Below are positions 8,671-15,538 of a DNA stretch of 64,000 nt, piece after piece. Source of the DNA: Ekhidna lutea (GTDB lineage Bacteria; Bacteroidota; Bacteroidia; Cytophagales; Cyclobacteriaceae); contig NZ_FZPD01000001.1 in assembly GCF_900188325.1 (NCBI RefSeq), positions 124,001-188,000 of the forward strand, given 5' to 3'. The position numbers and the translations under genes are program-made. The notes under the pieces were generated by a model that did not search any database, was not told the origin of the DNA, and worked only from the letters and a program-made list of their open reading frames with translations. Position 1 is the stretch's first letter; each line of letters opens with the position of its first letter.

Positions 8671-8907
8671 TTAAGAAACCAACCCATCAATGGCCTCCGC
8701 CAGCTTATGATCCTTCTCAGTCACTACATCACCGGCATCATGGGTGTTTAATTCGAAGCTGACTGTGTTATATACATTGCTCCAATTGGGGTGGTGATTC
8801 ATCTTTTCAGCGATAATCGCCACGCTGCTCATGAAGCCAAATGCTTCCACAAAATTTTTGAATTCGAATGTCTTTTTAAGCTTGTTGTCTTCTTCTTTCC
8901 AACTCAT
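8671..8907 (-). CDS. 4a-hydroxytetrahydrobiopterin dehydratase (PCD/DCoH family)
   Basis: The protein recycles pterin cofactor by dehydrating 4a-hydroxytetrahydrobiopterin after aromatic amino-acid hydroxylation. The active-site signature '[16 protein letters not shown]' is present, with a downstream '[19 protein letters not shown]'. At 78 residues it is shorter at the N-terminus than the usual 95-110, which is common among Bacteroidota members. No aromatic amino-acid hydroxylase gene is in the window, so its physiological partner is unknown. It follows the DUF493 gene by 11 bases in the same direction, likely one transcript. Confidence 0.9.
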   Translation of the reverse strand: MSWKEEDNKLKKTFEFKNFVEAFGFMSSVAIIAEKMNHHPNWSNVYNTVSFELNTHDAGDVVTEKDHKLAEAIDGLVS

Positions 8908-8918
8908 GGTTCTTGATT

Positions 8919-9179
8919 TTAAAGTGCAATGATTCCTTCAATCTTGTTGGCTTGCTTGTATACTTCCACTACTTCCTGACTTGAATTCATTTTCTGATTC
9001 AAAGTAATGCTCACGTATTTGTTGCCAGAGCTGGGCTTGAGTTTGATTTCTGCTCCGGGCAATAATGCTTCAACCTTAGGCTGATGTTCCGGCTTTACAA
9101 TAAACTTAAACGTGTAATTGTCAGGGAAGTCATGTGTTCCCTCAAGCTTTTCAACAAATGCTTTTTCGTCCCAGCTCAT
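8919..9179 (-). CDS. DUF493 (YbeD-like) small protein
   Basis: The 86-residue cytoplasmic protein matches DUF493, the YbeD family: an N-terminal '[13 protein letters not shown]' strand, a central '[18 protein letters not shown]' segment and a C-terminal helix '[18 protein letters not shown]'. The fold is ACT-like and resembles the regulatory domain of phosphoglycerate dehydrogenase; the role is unknown. It is the first gene of a probable two-gene unit with the pterin dehydratase gene. Confidence 0.85.
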   Translation of the reverse strand: MSWDEKAFVEKLEGTHDFPDNYTFKFIVKPEHQPKVEALLPGAEIKLKPSSGNKYVSITLNQKMNSSQEVVEVYKQANKIEGIIAL

Positions 9180-9210
9180 ACATTCAATTTAATTGGAATC
9201 CAGTACTATA

Positions 9211-9248
9211 AAAAAAGCCATCCCGATAAAGTTCGGAATGGCTTTTAA
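9211..9248 (-). terminator. Rho-independent terminator of the PpiD-like gene
   Basis: On the minus strand a stem AAAGCCATTCCGAA / TCGGGATGGCTTT is followed by a run of seven T. It lies 17 bases past the stop codon of the PpiD-like gene and before the DUF493 gene. Confidence 0.85.
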
Positions 9249-9264
9249 AGATTCTTATTTCAGT

Positions 9265-11097
9265 TTAGAAGAACTTATATCTCATGTCTTCGATATCCGC
9301 GAATTCTTTCACTGCATCATCGATTTTTCTAGGAACGAATAATCGGAAGTATGAAAGCGGGAAATCCGCAACCATGGCATTTTGTCCCAATCGCTGACGA
9401 GATACCTGAAGGGCGTAGGCTGAATAATCATCTACATCAGCAGGAATATCTTTAGCTAATAGTTTTACAACGATCACACCATCCTGAACTGCAAAAGCCT
9501 GCGTCATTTCTTCTTCTTCCAGTGCGAATGCAAGACCAATTGCTTCCGGTGCATATCCAACTCCTGTAATGCTATTTGAAAACAACTGGAAATCAGCAGT
9601 GCCCGTCTTAGCTCCTTCACCGTATGCCGCAGACATTGACTCAAGATCAGTAGCATCAAGACCGCCAAGCTTACTTATAATCGTTTCCGCTTTTTTCTCG
9701 TTCTTCACCTTTCTTTCAACTTGATTTCTAACTTCCTCCAGATTGGCCACTCCTTCTTCTTGCTCTGCAGTCATTGCCGCAACAACATATTTCTCACCTA
9801 TTTCTTTTACTTCTGAAACAGCTCCAGTACTAGCATCATTGTATAACCACAGCACGAGACTTCTAGCCTCTATCATTTGACCTACACGTTGTGCGTTTTT
9901 GCTGATACGATTAGCTGTTCTTACATTCAACCCCTGCTCCTCAGCCAACTTTCGGAACTCCTCAAGGTTACCTGCTGAAGCCGCAAAAAGGTCAGCTTGT
10001 CTGTATACCTCATTGATGGTTTCATCAGAAACGAAAAATTCCTTCTTCATTTTTGCCACTCGATACAGTAAGCTATCTGCAGCCACTTCATCGATTCGTG
10101 ATAGCTTATAAAATTCATAAGCTCCATTCACGATTTGCGGCTCTGATACAAAGCCTACTTCCTGACCCTGCAGGGATGCCGGTAGGTTGTTTTCATTATA
10201 TGTAATGAAAGGGTATGGATCGTCAGAATTAATGCTGACGAAACTAGAATCATTAGAAGCGTTTGCCAATGATTGCTGAAAGTCCGCCACTTCATTTGCC
10301 ACCACAGATGAATCCAGGCTTGACGGGACAATATCAAACACCACATACTCCATGTTTCTCGTTTCATCTCTTTGAAATTCTGATTCATGATCATCCAGGT
10401 ATGACTGAAGCTCAGCGTCTGTAACTGAAACTTCTTCATCAGAAACACTTAGAAACGGAACGTACATGTAGTCAATAGTAGCATTCGCATTTTGACTTAC
10501 ATACTCATCCTTTGCCTCGTATTTGGTTACATAGTTGGTCTTTGTGAAAAGGTTTGCATACTTCTCTAATTTCCTGCTTGGAATAAGCGACTGCTCGAAT
10601 GCAATCCAAGAATTTCTTTGTTGTGGTTGTGCCTGACCAAGGCTTCCCAAAAAAGCCGTTACATTTTCTTTTTGAAACTGACCAGTTTGTGGATCAGCAA
10701 AAAACTGTCTGATCTGAGGGCTGATGTTGCTCCCCTGCACCATATCCACTAGCTCAGCGTTGGTGACCGTAATACCCAACTCTTCAAACTGCTTTTCATA
10801 AGCGTTTTGTAAAATCAAAGCATTCCATGCCTGATTCCTGATTTGGTCTGTCTCTTGCTGAAGCGGGTTTCTTCCGGTGTTGATCGCAAAATTGTAGGAC
10901 AGCTCATCAACTTTATTTTGAAACTGGGTATTGGAAATGCTTTCTCCGGCGATCTCTCCAATGTCTGGATTTTCTCCACCACCTAAAATAGATGAGTTTC
11001 CGATCAAATCTGTGCCAATGAATGCTACCATGGTGACCATGATTGCTCCCACCACGATCTTACCCATCTTGTTTCTCAGTATTCCTATTAGTGCCAT
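9265..11097 (-). CDS. PpiD/SurA-type periplasmic chaperone, apparently without a parvulin domain
   Basis: The N-terminus 'MALIGILRNKMGKIVVGAIM' with one transmembrane helix (about residues 12-31) and the following SurA_N-like helices ('IAGESISNTQFQNKVDEL', 'QIRNQAWNALILQNAYEK') are typical of Bacteroidota PpiD, an inner-membrane-anchored chaperone for emerging outer-membrane proteins. The length is 610 residues, against roughly 700 for relatives. The usual central parvulin (PPIC) block of about 90 residues, normally beginning with an 'A-RHIL' motif, cannot be found: 'YEFYKLSRIDEVAADS' runs straight into the post-parvulin 'FFVSDETINEVYRQADLFAA'. A holdase rather than an isomerase is inferred. 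It is monocistronic with its own terminator. Confidence 0.85.
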   Translation of the reverse strand: MALIGILRNKMGKIVVGAIMVTMVAFIGTDLIGNSSILGGGENPDIGEIAGESISNTQFQNKVDELSYNFAINTGRNPLQQETDQIRNQAWNALILQNAYEKQFEELGITVTNAELVDMVQGSNISPQIRQFFADPQTGQFQKENVTAFLGSLGQAQPQQRNSWIAFEQSLIPSRKLEKYANLFTKTNYVTKYEAKDEYVSQNANATIDYMYVPFLSVSDEEVSVTDAELQSYLDDHESEFQRDETRNMEYVVFDIVPSSLDSSVVANEVADFQQSLANASNDSSFVSINSDDPYPFITYNENNLPASLQGQEVGFVSEPQIVNGAYEFYKLSRIDEVAADSLLYRVAKMKKEFFVSDETINEVYRQADLFAASAGNLEEFRKLAEEQGLNVRTANRISKNAQRVGQMIEARSLVLWLYNDASTGAVSEVKEIGEKYVVAAMTAEQEEGVANLEEVRNQVERKVKNEKKAETIISKLGGLDATDLESMSAAYGEGAKTGTADFQLFSNSITGVGYAPEAIGLAFALEEEEMTQAFAVQDGVIVVKLLAKDIPADVDDYSAYALQVSRQRLGQNAMVADFPLSYFRLFVPRKIDDAVKEFADIEDMRYKFF

Positions 11098-11249
11098 ATT
11101 CTTCTAAATGCTCTTTTTGAGGTCGGCAAAAATAAGGAAATAATTTGCTATTGACCCACACAGTGGGTTTTAATAAATAAGCCACAATTATCAGGAGATC
11201 AAATGGTTAGTGCTCAGCTTTTTTCTATCAGCACTCTGAGAGTGAATTT

Positions 11250-12185
11250 TCAGACTTCCGTTTGAATATTTGATTCTGCTGATTGGTTTATGACCGGTCT
11301 GTTGTTCCAAATAGATGCAAGGCTCAAACCGGAAATGATGTGCCAAATGCCCCACCAAGCTGCAACGATTGCCATGCCTCCTAATCCATCGAAAAAGGAG
11401 AAAATAAGGATCAATCCAAGTCCCGAGTTTTGAATGCCTGTTTCTATGGCAATGGATCGTTTATCCTGCTCATCAAGTTTGAAAACCCTTCCCATCTGGT
11501 ATCCGGCTGTAATTGCAATGGCATTGTGAGCGAGTACAAGTAAAATCACCAGATGAATGTATTTCAGGAAAAGATCGAAATTGGCACTGAAAGCCATCAG
11601 AACAATGGCCACAAAAATTCCAATAGAGCTGTAATGCATAACGGGATGCAGACGATCCGCAACTCTTGGTTTCCATTTCCTTAACAGCATACCTAAAACA
11701 ATAGGGATGAGTAATAGCATGGTGATCGTCTTCAGAAGCTGCCAGAAATCAAGACTGACTTCTGTGAGGATACTTGCTGTGGGTGGATAGAGTCCTGCCC
11801 ATAAAGTAAGGTTAATAGGAGTGAGAATAATGGCCAGTGTACTTGATACCGCGGTTAAGCTTACTGAAAGCGCAGCATTTCCTCTGGCCATTGCAGACAT
11901 GAAGTTGGAGATGTTTCCTCCCGGACATGCCGCCACCAACATCATCCCTAGTGCAAAACTGGCACGAGGCTGGATTATCAAAATCAATAAGAACGTAAGA
12001 ATTGGAAGAACAATGAATTGAGACATGATACCTGCTAACGCTGCTTTCGGACTTTTCAACACCCGAATAAAATCTTCGACGCGGAGGTTGATAGCCACCC
12101 CAAACATGATGAAGCCAAGACTTAGATTGAGGTAAAATAAGTTGGCTTCACTGAAGTTGAGTGTGACCTGATCGATCGAATCCAT
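11250..12185 (-). CDS. Bile acid:sodium symporter (BASS) family transporter
   Basis: The 311-residue integral membrane protein has about nine or ten hydrophobic segments and the BASS motifs 'VAACPGGNISNFMSAMARGN' and 'AIETGIQNSGLGLILIF', which form the crossed sodium-binding helices. Bacterial members move organic anions, pantoate or bile-acid-like compounds with sodium, so the substrate is unknown. It stands alone: a 150-base gap separates it from the PpiD-like gene, and palindromic repeats occupy the interval toward the DUF4097 genes. Confidence 0.9.
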   Translation of the reverse strand: MDSIDQVTLNFSEANLFYLNLSLGFIMFGVAINLRVEDFIRVLKSPKAALAGIMSQFIVLPILTFLLILIIQPRASFALGMMLVAACPGGNISNFMSAMARGNAALSVSLTAVSSTLAIILTPINLTLWAGLYPPTASILTEVSLDFWQLLKTITMLLLIPIVLGMLLRKWKPRVADRLHPVMHYSSIGIFVAIVLMAFSANFDLFLKYIHLVILLVLAHNAIAITAGYQMGRVFKLDEQDKRSIAIETGIQNSGLGLILIFSFFDGLGGMAIVAAWWGIWHIISGLSLASIWNNRPVINQSAESNIQTEV

Positions 12186-12203
12186 CAGGGCAAGATAATA
12201 ACA

Positions 12204-12283
12204 AATCCCCTCCTGGGAGGGGTAGGGGTGGGTTCCACCATCACACTCTTCAAAGGGAGATCCCCTTCGAAGAGAATGACGGA
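12204..12283. repeat. Two adjacent short palindromic elements
   Basis: AATCCCCTCCTGGGAGGGGTAG (from 12204) is followed by an imperfect palindrome at 12237-12283: CCATCACACTCTTC...GATCCCC...GAAGAGAATGACGG. The second resembles the TTCGAA/ATGACGG family seen at 8575 and 43774. They fill the interval between the BASS gene start and the stop of the DUF4097 gene at 12288. Confidence 0.6.
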
Positions 12284-12287
12284 TGAT

Positions 12288-13106
12288 TTACTTCTTCCGG
12301 ATAATGATATCTCCGTGCATGTTTTTGAATGTGTACTCCGGACCACCACCGTTGATGGCACCAAATACCCACGAATTGATAGATACTTTGTATTTGCCAT
12401 CATCTGATTTCACTTCAGGTTTGGATCTGTCTACGGTCATATCGTAATCGGTGAATATTTCTCCCCGATCTGATCGCATCTTGGCAGTTGCCTTGATTCC
12501 TGGAGGAAAAGTCACGTCCACATTTCCGTGCAGGGTTACAAATGACATGGGCTCATTTGGAGTCACTTTTATGAAATTCACAATGATGTCTCCATGAACC
12601 GTATTTGATACAATAGATCCACTCATGTCTTTTAGTGTCAGCGGGCCATGCACGGCTGAAATCTCATGAGTTCCGCTTACTCCTGTGACATCTATCTGAC
12701 CATGGACTGTTGAAACCTCCAGGTCAAAATTAGCCGGCACCCTGATGGTAAGATTGATAGGTTTTTTCCATGAGTTTGTTTCAACCTTCACGCGATTATT
12801 GTTTTCAGAAGCACTGAGCTCGATTGGACTGGATGCGATCCTTTTCATTCCGGATGGAACTGACCGATCATCATCATCGTCGCAGCTTACACAATCGTGA
12901 TCTTTCGATTTAGTGCTTGCCTCAGCCTCAATGATTACTTCCTTCCCATTGTAGGCTTCCACCATTATGTCTCCTCGCACAAGGCCCACTTCCAGCTTGC
13001 CTTTGGTATTGGGAGAGCTTAAGGGTATCGCGATTCGCTCGTTGAAATCCTGTGCCCAAACACTCGCTGAGGCTACAAGAAATAATATGATTATTAACTT
13101 TTTCAT
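12288..13106 (-). CDS. Secreted DUF4097-type beta-solenoid protein (VHG repeats)
   Basis: A signal peptide (residues 1-19, ending VWAQ) leads into a DUF4097-like beta-solenoid. Turn motifs recur roughly every 18-20 residues: 'VSTVHGQIDV', 'ISAVHGPLTL', 'SNTVHGDIIV', 'FVTLHGNVDV' and the closing 'FKNMHGDIII'. Residues 72-80 form an unusual loop, CVSCDDDDD, that looks suited to metal binding. It is the last gene of a probable four-gene operon behind a sigma factor and a HEAT-repeat anti-sigma. The adjacent gene is a paralogue with N in place of H in the turns. Role unknown; an envelope-stress output or sensor is inferred from context. Confidence 0.8.
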   Translation of the reverse strand: MKKLIIILFLVASASVWAQDFNERIAIPLSSPNTKGKLEVGLVRGDIMVEAYNGKEVIIEAEASTKSKDHDCVSCDDDDDRSVPSGMKRIASSPIELSASENNNRVKVETNSWKKPINLTIRVPANFDLEVSTVHGQIDVTGVSGTHEISAVHGPLTLKDMSGSIVSNTVHGDIIVNFIKVTPNEPMSFVTLHGNVDVTFPPGIKATAKMRSDRGEIFTDYDMTVDRSKPEVKSDDGKYKVSINSWVFGAINGGGPEYTFKNMHGDIIIRKK

Positions 13107-13119
13107 TTTCTTATCTTAT

Positions 13120-13950
13120 TTATGATTTCTTCTTTTTCAAATAAACATTTCCATTGATGCTTTTGAACGAAAGTTCAGGACCACCAGACCCTATTTCTAC
13201 GCCGGTTTTGGTTCCAATTTTGAAGGTTCCATTACGTTCGCTTTTCTCTACTTTAGGACTCATCCGTTTGTAGTCAAATGCAGTATACAGATCCCCATTC
13301 ATGCTGTCGAAATATACCTGCGCATTGAAGTCATCAGGTAGCTCGAAAGTAAAGTCACCGTTTACGGTATGGAACTTTACCGGCATTTGAGGAGCTTTCA
13401 CAAACGTGATGTCTACATCCCCGTTGACCGTTGAAGCACGTCTTAGATCGTGGACGTTTTCAACCTCAATGTCGCCGTTTACATTGCTCACCATCACTTT
13501 CCCTTCCATGTTCCTTACCAGGACATCTCCATTGTTGACGGTTTTTGCATGGATGGCAATCTTTTTGGGCACCTTCAATTTGTACTGATATTTGAAAGAA
13601 TAGTCAGGGCCATCATTCATATTGTATCCCCAAAACTGCTGTCCTTCACACCTCCGTATAAATGGCGCCTTCATATACAAAACCAGTGAGTCATTTTTGA
13701 TGTATTCTCCAAGCTTTAAGTCCCTTTTTGCCTGGTCAATTAAATCATCGGAAGATGCTGAAATCTCAATGGTTAAATCCAGCGAAACCTGATTCCCTTC
13801 AGTGGCCTCTACTGTCACATCCCCATTCATGTTGTGGATCATAACCAGCATTTTCTCAGCATTTGAAATATCGTATGTTTTGTTGATCACGATCCTGTCC
13901 TCCTTGAGGTCCGGGTTGATCAGCGTCAATAGTATGAGTAATAATTTCAT
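13120..13950 (-). CDS. Secreted DUF4097-type beta-solenoid protein (VNG repeats)
   Basis: This is a paralogue of the next downstream gene, 276 residues, with a short hydrophobic N-terminus (residues 1-13) serving as a weak signal peptide. The solenoid turns read 'VNNGDVLV', 'VSNVNGDIEV', 'ASTVNGDVDI', 'FHTVNGDFTF', 'DSMNGDLYT' and 'FKSINGNVYL'. It ends in a basic KKKKS tail. The stop-to-start spacing to the next gene is 13 bases, and it lies 17 bases after the anti-sigma gene, so the four genes are probably one transcript. The start was chosen at 'MKLLLILL', the only start that provides an export signal. Confidence 0.8.
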   Translation of the reverse strand: MKLLLILLTLINPDLKEDRIVINKTYDISNAEKMLVMIHNMNGDVTVEATEGNQVSLDLTIEISASSDDLIDQAKRDLKLGEYIKNDSLVLYMKAPFIRRCEGQQFWGYNMNDGPDYSFKYQYKLKVPKKIAIHAKTVNNGDVLVRNMEGKVMVSNVNGDIEVENVHDLRRASTVNGDVDITFVKAPQMPVKFHTVNGDFTFELPDDFNAQVYFDSMNGDLYTAFDYKRMSPKVEKSERNGTFKIGTKTGVEIGSGGPELSFKSINGNVYLKKKKS

Positions 13951-13967
13951 TAGTCCTTATTTTGAGT

Positions 13968-14762
13968 TTATGTATTCTTGAGTGTTTCGATGCTTTCGTT
14001 AAGCTTTTCCTTTACGAATTCATCTTCTGTATTTTCTTTCAGCTTTTCCATGGCATCCACAGATGATTTTTCCTGAATTGCCACCAACACATCTGCTATG
14101 GCAACTAACATCAGCGGAGATTCCTGCATCTTTAATGCATCTACTAGCGCATGCCTAACATCAGGCTCATCGGCGTAGCGCAACAAAGATTCCAAAGAGG
14201 CTAATCGCACGTTGATATTATCATCGTGATTCAGCGTAGATATCAATGCATTAATCACTTTCTCATCTGCCTTTGGCATCTCGGCAGCCATATTTACAGC
14301 ACGAATACGTTCCTGTGCCTTCGGCTGCTCAATGAGGGTAAGCATCATCATTTCTTTCATGCTTTGAATTTCGCTGCTTAACTGAGCGATATCCTGCTTC
14401 TGATCTTGTGATGGCAACATCCACCAGCCGATGAACAGTCCCATCGCCAATGACGCCAGCCCAACTTGCCAGCTTTTGGTCATTTGTGCTACAATCCAGT
14501 CAAGCACATTCGGGCGAACTTCTTTTTGCTTCTCAACATAGGCAGCCATCATTCCTTCAAATCGGGCATTCATGGAATCACTGGGTTCAGGTCGTTCAAT
14601 CTCCTCAAACAAGTCCCAGGTCTGCTCCAGGTCTTTAAGCTCTTTAGCTTTCTCAGGATTGGATAGAAGAAACTCCTTCAATGCCTTTTCCTCATTCTCG
14701 CTGATGTTTCCTGCCAATTTATCCTGCCAGAGTTCCTCCGCTTTTTTATTTGTTATTTTCAT
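13968..14762 (-). CDS. Anti-sigma-like membrane protein with HEAT repeats
   Basis: The N-terminal domain (about residues 1-80, 'AEELWQDKLAGNISENEEKA') has the helical anti-sigma layout, with a single transmembrane helix at about residues 97-113. The periplasmic part holds a short helix and then HEAT-like repeats over about residues 155-262 ('VINALISTLNHDDNINVRLA', 'DVRHALVDALKMQESPLM'). No zinc-binding HxxxCxxC is present. Position directly after an ECF sigma gene supports the anti-sigma role: the cytoplasmic part would hold the sigma factor and the HEAT part would sense a periplasmic partner, possibly one of the DUF4097 proteins. The function is inferred from order and architecture. Confidence 0.8.
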   Translation of the reverse strand: MKITNKKAEELWQDKLAGNISENEEKALKEFLLSNPEKAKELKDLEQTWDLFEEIERPEPSDSMNARFEGMMAAYVEKQKEVRPNVLDWIVAQMTKSWQVGLASLAMGLFIGWWMLPSQDQKQDIAQLSSEIQSMKEMMMLTLIEQPKAQERIRAVNMAAEMPKADEKVINALISTLNHDDNINVRLASLESLLRYADEPDVRHALVDALKMQESPLMLVAIADVLVAIQEKSSVDAMEKLKENTEDEFVKEKLNESIETLKNT

Positions 14763-14796
14763 AGCTATCTCATTTTGAGATTAATGTTCTTCTTTA

Positions 14797-14846
14797 CATC
14801 CCCCTGCCATCTCACATCCTCCACACCCCCCTTCAAAGGGGGATTA
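14797..14846. repeat. Half copy of the CATCCCCCTGC element
   Basis: CATCCCCCTGC, a CA-rich spacer, then ACCCCCCTTCAAAGGGGGATTAG match the left half of the full element at 23518-23630. Its last bases form the stop codon of the sigma factor gene (TAA at 14844-14846 read on the minus strand). It lies between the sigma and anti-sigma genes. Confidence 0.7.
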
Positions 14847-15404
14847 GACATCCATTTTTATGTAGGACTCCCGTAATTCTTTTAATATTCGATGCACTCG
14901 AACTTTGATTGCGCTCTCAGTCACTCCAAGCATCTCCGCCACCTTGGCGTATTTCACTTTTTGAAACCGTACCAACTCAATCAGCTCCCGCTTTTCTTCT
15001 GATAAGTTGGCGAGTGCTTTTTGCAGGTAATTCAATTCGTCACTTTTTTCCATTTCTACCTCCTGATTTATATTCTCGCTCAATCGCTCTTCATAGGGAT
15101 TCATGTCCTCCTGAAAAGCATATCGTTTATTCTTTCGGTAGTGATCGTGATGAACGTTTCTCGCCATCTGGAAGGCCCACACTTCAAAGTCACCATTTTC
15201 TTTATAGGTGTGTTTGTACTTCAAAATCCGCATGAAGACGTTTTGCACCAGGTCTTCACTTGTCGCTCCATCATTGGTCATTCCATAGAAAAAGCCAAAG
15301 AATCGGCGACTGTACCGTTTGTAAAGCAGGTTGAGTTTTTCTACCTCTCCTTCTTTCACTTTCAACATCAAACTGTGGTCTTCCAGTAGGTTCATTTGGT
15401 GCAT
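14844..15404 (-). CDS. ECF-type RNA polymerase sigma factor
   Basis: The 186-residue protein has a sigma-70 region 2 (about residues 20-90, 'SRRFFGFFYGMTNDGATSED' followed by LVQNVFMRI, then WAFQMARNVHHDHYRK) and a region 4 helix-turn-helix (about residues 125-180, 'YAKVAEMLGVTESAIKVRVH'). It directs RNA polymerase to alternative promoters. A second in-frame ATG three codons in ('MNLLEDHS') is an equally good start. The anti-sigma gene follows 81 bases downstream, the interval being filled by a repeat element. The cognate promoter motif is not identifiable here. Confidence 0.92.
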   Translation of the reverse strand: MHQMNLLEDHSLMLKVKEGEVEKLNLLYKRYSRRFFGFFYGMTNDGATSEDLVQNVFMRILKYKHTYKENGDFEVWAFQMARNVHHDHYRKNKRYAFQEDMNPYEERLSENINQEVEMEKSDELNYLQKALANLSEEKRELIELVRFQKVKYAKVAEMLGVTESAIKVRVHRILKELRESYIKMDV

Positions 15405-15457
15405 TCTGTCGGGGAAACTCCCCTAATTTCGGAAGGTTACATCGGGATTGGAAATTA

Positions 15458-15522
15458 TTTAACTCTCCCCTGACCCCTCTCTTGAAAGAGAGGGGAAATT
15501 TCCGAAAGGAAATGGGGTGAGT
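15458..15522. repeat. Palindromic repeat with AACTC/GAGTT ends
   Basis: Terminal arms AACTCTCCCCT and GGGGTGAGTT enclose two inner hairpins: CCTCTCTT/AAGAGAGG and AATTTCC/GGAAAT. It occupies the divergent interval between the sigma factor and the FAD/Fe-S dehydrogenase gene and may form part of the 5' untranslated leader of either. Confidence 0.65.
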
Positions 15523-15538
15523 TGATTAGGTTTGACCT

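Noticed and set aside
15021-15389. 122-residue plus-strand ORF opposite the sigma gene
   Set aside because: It is antisense to a well-supported sigma factor and has no family features.
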